Part shown: piece after piece, positions 25,801 through 37,800 of the stretch
Layout: the number at the start of each line of letters is the position of its first letter
Position numbering within the stretch: the stretch's first letter is position 1
NCBI GenBank assembly: GCA_028015205.1
Contig: CM051511.1
Location: 36,915,204-36,979,203 of the forward strand
Source of the DNA: Mytilisepta virgata
Taxonomy: Eukaryota > Mollusca > Bivalvia > Mytilida > Mytilidae
DNA: 64,000 nucleotides
Direction of reading: 5' to 3'
Made by a program: the position numbers and the translations under genes
The notes under the pieces: generated by a model
What the model was told of the DNA's origin: nothing
Seen by the model: the letters and a program-made list of their open reading frames with translations, nothing else
Databases searched by the model: none

Positions 25801-28800
25801 TATTTAGTTTGTGAGTGAGTCGGCTGAGTTTACACATCGATAAACTCATACAAAATCGTATTTAATGCTATAGTATATTCCTACATCGTTTTATCTTAGA
25901 TATGGAATTTCACCAACTGAGGTAGTTTAACTTGATTTAACTAGAATCGCAGCAGCAAACTGGGTCCCTGGTATTCTAAATTCATAAATATTGTGTAATG
26001 AACAGAACTTCATTAGAAAGTTTCTGCCGGAAATAAAACACTGGTGTTATTTGACTCTGAAAAAGGCAAAGGTGTGAATTGATTCTAGCTTTGTAATTCA
26101 TTTCCATTCAAAAATAAAAACTTATATCGAAAGAAAGAAAGATGATTATATAATAGATATTTGTTTTCTAATATTTATTTTGTTCAGACCATGACATTTC
26201 TGACACTCAGAGCATGGGTTCAACAGTCTATTTTTTACATATATTTAGCTCTACTTACGGATCTGCCAGTAAAGCTGGTAATGCTGTCTCCTGTATCTTT
26301 GAAGGTGCAGTAAATCCCATTTTATATATTCCTTCTAATAGTTCTTTCTTTCTGTGAAGGTATATGATAGTATTATATATATGTTATTCTAATATGGGAT
26401 GCCGTAAAGATCATATGAACAGAGCAGTTGTAAAATTGAGAAATAATTCAGGTAGCTTCAAAATATCCCAATTTTACAATGGGTAGGCCCTTTATGCCAA
26501 ATATTTTGCCACGAGCAACAGCAAGTGGTAAAATATTGGCATAATTGGCCATAAATACCAAGCACAAATTTGTTCATTTGGAAAATAAACATCAATATTA
26601 AAAATACATTTTAATAAACAAGCATATATGTATCCAAAGGACGTTGTGCCCCACTTCCAAACAAATACCTAAATCATGTCCAGTCAACTATGACAACTAT
26701 GACATTTAGGTCACACAACCCCTTTAACTTAAGAATAGATCCCATCTGAAGGTCAGACATAGGGTAATCGAAATCAATAATCGAAATCCATAGCAATTAA
26801 TTGAATTTTTTGGAGTAATTGACAGTAATTGATTACTGATATGAATTTCGATTACTTTTAATCCCAAATAAAATGCTCCGCTGGGCGCAGCTTGATACGA
26901 CCGCAGAGGTCGAACCCTGAACAGTTGGGGCACAACATTCAAGCTTGATACAGCACTGAATTTGGATTGTGAATAAATATTTGACACAGCATAGGTTTCT
27001 GACACAGAATTAATGTGGTCTAAGAACTTAAAAAATTTTAATTTACCTATTCAAACTATATCAGTATTAATTGCTTTTATATATAAATCAGAAATAACCA
27101 ATTTAAAATGGAAAATTTTAAAGAAGTTTAATTTTGGACCCTTTGGACCTTAATGTAGACCAATTTGAAAACAGGACCAAAAATTAAGAATCTAAATACA
27201 CGGTTAGATTCGGCATATCAAAGAACCCCAATAGTTCAATTTTTGATGATTCAATTTTTTATGAAATCAAATAAAGTTCAATTTTGGACCCTTTAAACCT
27301 CAATGTGGACCAATTTGATAACCGGGCCCAAATATGAATTTCTTGCTATTGCGCAATACTGTGCAATTGAAGATTTCTTGCTATTGCGCAATACTGTGCA
27401 ATTGAAGATTTCTTGCTATTGCACAATACTGTGCAATTGAAGATTTCTTGCTATTGTGCAATACTGTGCAATTGAAAATTTCTTGCTATTGCACAATACT
27501 TATTATAATAATTTACACATCCTGTTTGGTGTGTATCTCTGGCCTTATCATTATTATTTGCTTTTATATATAAATCAGAAATTTAATAATAAATTTTTTG
27601 GCAAATTTCCAATATAAAAATCAAATAAAGTTCAATTTTGGACCCTCTAAACCTCAATGTGGACCAATTTGATAACCGGGCCAAATATCAAAAATCTAAA
27701 TACATGGTTAGATTCAGCATATCGAAGAACCCCATATATTCAATTTTTGTTGAAATCAAACAAAGTTTAATTTTGGACCGCGATTTGGACCAACTTGAAA
27801 ACTGGGCCCATAATAAAATAAAATGCTCCGCTGGGCGCAGCTAGATACGACCGCAGATGTTGAACCCTGAATAGTTGGGGCAATTATGAACACAACATTC
27901 AAGCTTGTTACAATACTGAATTTGGATTGTGAATAAATATTTGACACAGCATATGTTTCTGACACAGAATGAATGTTGTCTAAGAACTTAAAAAATTTTA
28001 ATTTACCTATTCAAACCATATCAGTATTATTTGTTTTTATATATAAATCAGAAATAACCAATTTAAAATTTAAAATTGGGCACACATATCAATTTCTTGC
28101 TATTGCGCAATACTGTGTAATTGAAGATTTCTTGCTATTGTGCAATACTGTGCAATTGAAAATTTCTTCAAATATTTGACACATAATAGGTTTCTGACAC
28201 AGAATAACTGAAATCAAATTACTTAGAATTGGTCATATGATTTCAATTTATATTCAATTTTTTGCTTCTTGTGCAATATGCTGTGGAGAATGCCCCCCCC
28301 CCCACTACCCCCCCAAAAAAAATAATTTACCCCTTTTTTAGATTTTGTGCAATACACTATGAAGTTGCACATTGACCCCCCCCTCCCAAAAAAAAAAAAA
28401 ACAAGAAACAATAAAATTTATTGTAACCCCCCCTTTTTTTGCTAAAAAAAGTTGAAATTTTCTTTTTAATTTATGAAATATGAAATGAGAAAAAAATTAC
28501 CCCCTCCCCAATTTCTCATTTACCCCCCCCCCCCCCCCCCCCAAATTTTGTTTTCAACCCCCCCCCATTTCTTTATACTTTGCAACCATAACAGCCCATT
28601 TAAATACACCATAACATATTAAAATAGAAAATGACATCATAGTCATGGATGGCAAATTTAAAATATACATAATTTAAAAGCAGTTTAGATGAGATAAACA
28701 AAAAAGCTTCATCAGCACATTTTATATTGGCAAATTTCCAATGAAGTTCATTAAACTAGAGTTATTGGCAAATTTCCAATGGAATTTTTTAATAATAAAG

Positions 28801-31800
28801 TTTTGATAACAGGACACACATATCAATTTCTTGCTATTGCACAATACTGTGCAATTGAAAATTTCTTGAAATATTTGACACATAATAGGTTTCTGATACA
28901 GAATAACTGAAATAAAGAACTTAGAATTGGTCATATGATTTGAATTTATATTCAATTTTTTGCTTCTTGTGCAATACAATATGCTGTGGAGAATTGCCCC
29001 CCCCCCCCCCCCACAAAAAAAAAAATTACCCCTTTTTTAGCTTTAATTTTGGACCCCAATTTGGACCAACTTGAAAACTGGGCCCATAATAAAAAAACTA
29101 AGTACATGTTTAGATTCAGCATATCAAAGAACCCCAAGAATTCAATTTTTGTTAAAATCAAACTAAGTTTAATTTTGAACCCTTTGGACCTTAATGTAGA
29201 CCAATTTGAAAACAGGACCAAAAATTAAGAATCTAAATGCACGGTTAGATTCGGCATATCAAAGAACCCCAATAGTTCAATTTTCGATGAAATCTAACAA
29301 AGTTTAATTTTGGACCCCGATTTGGACCAACTTGAAAACTGGGCCCATAATAAAAAACTAAGTACATGTTTAGATTCAGCATATCAAAGAACCCCAAGAA
29401 TTCAATTTTTGTTAAAATCAAACTAAGTTTAATTTTGGACCCTTTGGACCTTAATGTAGACCAATTTGAAAACGGGACCAAAAATTAAGAATCTAAATGC
29501 ACAGTTAGATTCGACATATCAAAGAACCCCAATAGTTCAATTTTCGATGAAATCAAACAAAGTTTAATTTTGGACCCTTTTGGCCCCTAATTCCTAAACT
29601 GTTTGGACCAAAACTCCAAAAATCAATCCCAACCTTCCTTTTGTGGTCATAAACCTTGTGTTTAAATTTCATAGATTTCTATTTACTTATACTAAAGTTA
29701 TTGTGCAAAAACCAAGAAAAATGCTTATTTGGGCCCTTTTTTAGCCCCTAATTCCTAAACTGTTGGGACCAAAACTCCCAAAAACAAACCCAACCTTCCT
29801 TTTGTGGTCATAAACCTTGTGTTAAAATTTCATAGATTTCTATTTACTTATACTAGAGTTATTGTGCGAAAACCAGGAAAAATGCTTATTGGGCCCCTTT
29901 TTGGCCCCTGATTCTTAACCTGTTGGGACCAAAACTCCCAAAATCAATCCCAACCTTCCTTTTGTGGTCATAAAGCTTGTGTTTAAATTTCATAGATTTC
30001 TATTAACTTATACTAAAGTTATAGTGCGAAAACCAAATGTCTTCGGACGACGATGCTGACGACGGACGACGACGACGCCAACGTCATACCAATATACGAC
30101 CGCAAAAATTTTGCGGTCGTATAAAAACTAAGTACATGTTTAGATTCAGCATATCAAAGAACCTCAAGAATTCAATTTTTGTTAAAATCAAACTAAGTTT
30201 AATTTTGGACCCGTCGGACCTTAATGTAGACCAATTTGAAAACAGGACCAAAAATTTAGAATCTAAATACTTTGTTAGATTCGGCATATCAAAGAACCCC
30301 AATAGTTCAATTTTCGATGAAATCAAACAAAATTCCTAAACTGTTGGGACCAATACTCCCAAAATCAATCCCAACCTTCCTTTTGTGGTCATAAACCTTG
30401 TGTTTAAATTTCATAGATTTCTATTTACTTATACTAAAGTTTTGTGCAAAAACCAAGAAAAATGCTTATTTGGGCCCTTTTTTAGCCCCTAATTCCTAAA
30501 CTGTTCGGACCAAAACTCCCAAAAACAATCCCAACCTTCCTTTTGTGGTCATAAACCTTGTGTTAAAATTTCATAGATTTCTATTTACTTATACTAGACT
30601 TATTGTGCGAAAACCAAGAAAAATGCTTATTGGGCCTTTTTTTGGCCCCTAATTCTTAAACTGTTGGGACCAAAACTCCCAAAATCAATCCCAACCTTCC
30701 TTTTGTGGTCATAAACCTTGTGTTTAAATTTCATAGATTTCTATTAACTTATACTAAAGTTATAGTGGGAAAACCAAATTTTGCAGTCGTATAAAAATCG
30801 ATTACAGCTGATAATTTTATAAGTAAGTAAAATTACTTTTCGATTTTTTTTCTTTTCAAGACCCCACATCTACTTTACTTATACAATACAGATATATAAC
30901 ATGAACTGGGCAGAATTTTTATCATGATCGTGTTATAATAAATTTGTTTATTTACTTCTGTAATCGAAATGTAATTATAATTACTTTGTCCAAAATAATC
31001 GATTGCAATCAATTACATAGTAGAAAGTTAAGTAATGGATTGCTAATCGATTACACAATATTGCTACAAAACTCGATTATCAATCGATTACTAGTATGAG
31101 TAATCATTGCCCATCTCTGCTGAAGGTTTCAAATGACAATATTTCATTTTGATATGGCATCTACTTCCCATTAAACAACCTTCAATCTAAACTTTAACCT
31201 AAAGTGGGATGTACACAGAAACACTATATGCCACACTACTATCGCAGGCAGGACATAAACACTATCAACAGTTCAAAAGACTTTTTTACCAATATGAAGT
31301 TGAACCTCACCTCCACAAAAAAATGTTTTAATGAGTTTTGTAAATGAGATTTTACAATTGCAGAACTAATGAAAATCATAGCTTCTTGGTCAAAATGAGC
31401 TATTAGTGGCCAGAAAAATTACAAAATATTTAGGGAAAAAAAACAACAGTAACAATATTTGTAATAGATTACAAACAAAGTTTCACTGGACAGAGTCTCC
31501 TATGACGTTAGGCTATCGTTGTCTTGAAGCCATGGCTGTAAAAAAAACGTTTGTGTCACAATAACAAAACAGTAGTATGTCATAGAAGACTCCGTGATGT
31601 AGAAAACTTATTCGCCATCAGTTACAAACACTGTTCTGTTTTGGTTCTAGTAGTTATAGTACTATCCTTGTTTGTAAGAACTCAAGTAACTCAAAAACCA
31701 TTTATATCTGGAACTACTGTTTATTCCCATTCACAGGATATTCACACTACTGATGTTCCACTTATACTGTACACAAGCAAAAATGCCTCACATGTGTCAC

Positions 31801-34800
31801 AGGTGCATCACATGCACAAGTAATGCATGGTTTGAAAATGTATGTGACACAGGTGTGTTTTCTCACCAATGAAATTGACAAGTGAAACACATGATCACAT
31901 GTGTGAATCATGTGTATTTCATGCATTTTGCAAACATGTATCACATGCATAACATAATATGTCCCTAACACATATGGTGACAGACATGGGAAATGCATGT
32001 GCACATGTGTGGAATTTTGCCTATGTACTCAGCTGTGTACAAGAAACTTACAAATTCAAAGCTTCAAATGTTTTGACTGAATACAATGGTGAGTTTGGAT
32101 CTTTCTGTAATATTTCCAGATTTGCCTTTGAAGATATGAGTTTGGAATGGATAAGTTTTCTCAGTAGAGATTCTTCTTCTTTGGTCTGAGCTAAAATGTA
32201 AAAGATAACTGAATAGTCAGAATTATCAAAATGATTACCTCAATAAGGTACAATGGATATTCATTATCTCTAATTATTTTTTATATAAGGCCGCACCAAA
32301 TCAATTCGTAGTTCTTTGGACTGCGCTGCTCAGATTTTCGGACTTTTCTTGCCGCTTTATTTTGAAAAAATTCTGAAAATGTGCCCCAAATTCTTCATTT
32401 TTCAAGAAATTAAAAATAAAGTGTTTGATTGCTTCTAAAATTTGCTAAAATATAGGGTTTCTTTGATTTTGTGGAATGTTTTAGTTAAAAAAATTTGTGT
32501 CGCACATAAATTTGATCTTTGCCTGAAAAAATCTTGTCCTCGAGAAAAAAAAATTAAATTAAAATTTCCCTCGCTTGCACATACTTTTGCCATAAAAAAT
32601 CCAAAGAATTAAAAATCAATTTGGTGTTGCCTAAAATTTCAAAGCCAGTGGCTGTGTTATCCCCAGAAAATTTTAATAGCATTGTGCTAGAAAATTTACC
32701 GGTACATAGGTTTGTAATGAATCATTCTAATACTATAATAAAAGAATTTATAAGAATTTGAATTAAATTTCTGATGATTTTTTATGGCAAATTGGAATTT
32801 TTATATTTCTTGTTTTTCCTTATGTAAACTAAGGAAAAAAGGAACTATATATCATTGCATCAAAAGTAAAATATATATACATGTACACTGGTCAAAATTA
32901 ATAGCAGAGTGGTAAAAATTACAGCACAGCGGTAAAAAATTATAACACAGTGGTGAAAAAATATAGCACAATCGTAAAAGCCTGGGGAGAACATGGAAGT
33001 GTGACAAATTTATTTGCTGGTCCCTAGATAATATTTTGCACAAAGTATACATCTGATAACTCAAACTTATTACACTAACATATTTTCTGCAGCTAACTAT
33101 ATTTAACTCGACCTGCATCATCACTCAAACAATCCATACAAAGTAAGATTAAATTCTCTCTGACCCTCAAATACCACAGAAAATCTTCATTAAATTAACC
33201 TTGTTTAAAAAAGTATCATTACTAATAGAAATGATATTACCTAACTGTAACTTTTACATTATAAACCTGCATATAATCTTGTTATGGCAGAAATATGAAT
33301 AATCATATTACCTAATAAATTACCGTTTTAATATGTTGTTGACATCGCCAATGATGCAAGCACAGCAATAGACCTTTCCAGAAACTCATTTCTGGTATCA
33401 CGATTCTGGCTCTAAAATTATATTTACTTCTGTTTCCGGCAAACGAAACTTTTTCTAGCCTTAGTATGTAGCACAATATGGCTGCCCCCATTAAACAAAG
33501 ACTTTTCTAAATGACCCATATGTAGAAAATGCATATGCTCCTATAGCACTGGCTATTACATGAACAAAAATCATATCATCATGATTATCTGTTTTTGCAT
33601 TAACATATACATTTGTATGATAAATACTTATTAATTACATGAATACAAATTCTATTACCAGTTAATGAATACAAATCATATTACATGTTTATTGCATTAA
33701 CACAAATCATATTACCTGTTTATTGCATTAACACAAATCATATTACCTGTTTATTGCATTAACACAAATCATATTTCCTGTTTATTGCATTAACACAAAT
33801 CATATTACCTGTTTATTGCATTAACACAAATCATATTTCATGTTTATTGCATTAACACAAATCATATTACCTGTTTATTGCATTAACACAAATCATATTT
33901 CCTGTTTATTGCATTAACACAAATCATATTACCTGTTTATTGCATTAACACAAATCATATTTCCTGTTTATTGCATTAACACAAATCATATTACCTGTTT
34001 ATTGCATTAACACAAATCATATTACCTGTTTATTGCATTAACACAAATCATATTTCCTGTTTATTGCATTAACACAAATCATATTTCCTGTTTATTGCAT
34101 TAACACAAATCATATTACCTGTTTATTGCATTAACACAAATCATATTTCCTGTTTATTGCATTAACACAAATCATATTACCTGTTTATTGCATTAACACA
34201 AATCATATTACCTGTTTATTGCATTAACACATATCATATTACCTGTTTCCTCTGGACCTTCTGCAGCACCTCCCGGATCATCACCACCACCCGCTGCCGA
34301 ATCTGCACCATTTGGTTTGTCTTGTTTGTGTATTTTCATATTATCAACCTGAAAATAATACAATAGAGAATGATTTTTATTTTTTATCCTAAAACAAAGC
34401 TGACAACTATTATGATCATAGTTAAATACACCTTTACACAAGCTTGATCGAACTCCATGTTGACAGGTTAGTGAAAAACTACCTAGACCCCTCTGTCACT
34501 GCAGCTCCCTAAAACCAAATAAAAAAGTATGTGTGATTCCGGTTACCCTAGCTACCCTAAATATTTTTTTGACATTTTTCAATAAGTCCTGTTAAAGTCA
34601 GAATGTCTCTCCACTACACTCAAATAAAAATAAAGTGTAAAATAAAAATAAATCTTTTATTTGGCCTAAAGTCAACTACATATAGGACAAACAGTGTCAA
34701 ATTTAATTTGTTTCATTTTGATCATGAAAAGATTTTAAAATAATCACAATTGAACTATATCAAGGTTAAAAAAATGCCTACGTCAAATAATACATGTGAT

Positions 34801-37800
34801 ATCCGAAGCAAGTAATGTGGGACTCAAATATTTTGTACCAATTTAACGTTCAGATGCAAATTTGATGGAAAAACTTTCCCCAATGTGAAAGGACAGATTT
34901 AGGGAAATTGTCATTTTTATCATTAGTTCTTTGGAATTTTAAAAAATAACACAAATAAGTTATATTTACTTCAAAATCTGCCTTGATTCAGTTTAAAGAT
35001 TTTACTACAGTCAAATCTCGATTTCTCAAACCCGAATGGCTCGAATACCACCAATTTTTCAAACCACTTTCTTAGTCCCACAAGTGAATATTCCATTTTT
35101 TTTTTGCAAGCAATTTCTCAAACTAGTTTAGATGGTCCCTTCGAGTTCGAGCTTACGAGGTTCTACTGTAGTTTTGAAACAGGTAAAGCAGAAATTCTAC
35201 AAATGTGAAATAAACAATAATGCAATCTTATCCGAATACATAAAGGGGAATAACTCTGCAAGTTAAATATAATTTGTATAATTGAAATTCTTTAGTTTTT
35301 CACTCTGAACATTATATAAATGTATGACATTTAAAAAAAAAAGTTGCTTCGTATTTAAAGATGAATGTAATAGCCAGTACATAGAATTTACTGTAAGTCA
35401 ATTATCTACTAATAATGGACCTTTGAAAGATAAATTTATATTTTAAATATTATCAAAATTATACTAAGCAAAGCTGGTGAAATGAAATTTATGTGAATCT
35501 AAAAGCACACCATTAAGGATGATCGCTGGTCTAATAGGAAATAAATAGGATTTGAAATAGGTGTTTTAGTTTGAGAGAACATATGAATAGTAAACAAATA
35601 AGCAAGAAAAAAATATGGGTTCATACGCTCATTTTAGAGCTATAAGGCTTTGAAAAATTGCAGGAAATGGGTTTTCCTGGTTTTTTCCTCGTCTTCAGTC
35701 TCTCAAAAATAAAAAAGGATTTCATAAGATTTTGTCAATTACCATTTTACGGTATATATGATTGAATTATAAAATAAAAAGTAGGGGTTCATGGGCAAAA
35801 AAAATTCATGGATAAAAGCCGAGGATTTCAAAAATCCGATAAAAAGAACAGAACATAACCAGCGAGCATCCTAAAATAAACACACGTCTTACATGAAGGA
35901 AACACAACGCTTATACATATCATGTAACTATACATAAATTATTTCAGGATTGTCCCTTATATGTAAAAAAAATTTATTACTTAATTTCTTTTATTTTGAT
36001 ATAGAGTCGACTCTCATTATATCGAAGTCTGTCAGACACCAAAAAATAATTAGAGATAGACGAAATTCGACAAGTTTAAGGATGTATTCTCCTGATGTTT
36101 CAATCTCGTTGAAATCTCGTTTGAGAATTATTTCCAAAACATGTGATACAAGTGGAAAATATTAATGAATTAAAAAAATATTATAATCCAACTGAACTCT
36201 GTGAAAAAATTATGTACTTACAATAAGTAGTTTTTGAGTAATAAAATTTTCAAATTTTATAACCAATCTGGTCACTTTTATCAGCCAAAATGTTGAGAAA
36301 ACTGGTGATGGGTATAAAGAAATGATTTTACCAAAAATATGTACATCCCATATCAATTTTTTCTTTTTAAAATTCTTTGATTTGTTTGTTTAGTTGTGGT
36401 TTTACGCCGTTTTCAGCACATTTGGCTATTTCGCGGCGGCCAGTTTTTATTGGTGGAGGAAGCCAGTGTACCCGGAGGGAACCACGACCTTCGGTAGGAA
36501 AATTGGCAATCCTTGTCAGAGTCGAACACACCCCGAAACAGGTGAGTTTCGAACTCACAACCTCAATGTTGACTTGCTAGTGATCATTAGTAGTCATGAC
36601 GAACTACCTAGATCACTCGGCCACCGAGGCCCCAAAATTCTTTGATATGTATTTTTTCAATCATTTACAACAAAGAAGTTGAAATTATATGCTCTTTGTT
36701 CTAAAAAAATGATAAAAACTCCAAATTTACTAAATTGACTGCATGGTCATTTTGACACGAAAAGGCGACAAAATTTTATAAAACTTTCTTATATTCACAC
36801 CTACCTATAGTTTTTTTAAGTTAAATTTATTCAGATTGGTCCACTTCATCTTTAGGGGAAATATGAAAAAAAAGTTTAATAGTGGAACTGTGATTTTTTT
36901 TTCATGATAATAGTCCAAAATTGGGTAAAAATTGATGAAAGATGGGAAAATCATCAAAACTGAAGTACTTTCAAATGACCGTAGCAAAAAAAGAAGTCCA
37001 CCACCATATGATTTTTTCTTACAGTCATATAAACCCAACAAGAGGCTCACCAGAGCCTGTATCGCTCACCTGGAGTCTGGTTTTCATTGGACAATTAATC
37101 AACTATTTGACCAAGTTTGTTGCAATTGGTTCAATTGTTCAGGGAAAATTTGTTGAAAATTTATTTTTCATAAGGTTTAATGTTAAAATATGTTCCCTGA
37201 TGGTGGTAGTCCTGGCAGGAAGTTGACAAAATTGACCAGGAATAAGGGTGAACCTTAAATAAATGTAACAGAACCCGACCTCAAATTACACAAACCAATA
37301 ACTCCTAAATAGAATTTGGGATTCCCTTCAAAATTTCAGGGTAGGTAGATCTTAACATGGCAAACATTTTTCAATTTACATTTCACTTCTATCTCAAATA
37401 GTTTTGGAGATAAATGCAAAAATGTTAAAATTTTAAAAATTTGACAAAAAAGGGCAATAACTCCTAAATGGGTTTTGGGATTTCCTTTAAAATTTCAGGG
37501 TATGTAGATCTCAACATGGCAAACATTTTTCAAATTTACATTTCACTTCTATCTCAAATAGTTTTGGAGATAAATGACGAAAAATGTTAAATTATGAAAA
37601 TTTGACGAAAAAAGGACAATAACTCCTAAATGGGTTTTGGAATTTCCTTCAAAATTTCAGGGTAGGTAGATCTTGTCATGCTGATCAAATTTACCCCATG
37701 TCAGATTTTCGATATCTGTAACGGTTTTTGAGTTATTAGCAAAAAACAGCAATTTACCCCTATGTTCTATTTTTAGTAACAGCGGCCATGTTTTTCGACG

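Larger units (their letters stand above)
26869..30792 (+). repeat. Family A element, outer copy (split by a nested copy)
   Basis: Left end TAAAATGCTCCGCTGGGCGC at 26869 with motif ATACGACCGCA. The right end has a decayed hairpin arm (TTTTGCAGTCGTAT at 30779-30792). The body is interrupted at 27819-30122 by a second full family A element. Internal blocks repeat several times. The outer copy lacks most of the GAC tract and the 5' arm of the right hairpin. Located in the DDX19 intron between exons 3 and 4. Confidence 0.75.

Noticed and set aside
27336..27505. CRISPR-like array
   Set aside because: Units are contiguous with no variable spacers; a plain minisatellite in a eukaryotic intron.
32852..33124. 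90-codon minus-strand frame in a DDX19 intron
   Set aside because: Low-complexity ([13 protein letters not shown] repeats), no splice phase compatible with DDX19 and no domain.
33677..34234. CRISPR-like array
   Set aside because: 31-bp units are directly adjacent without spacers; origin from the neighbouring splice junction is evident.
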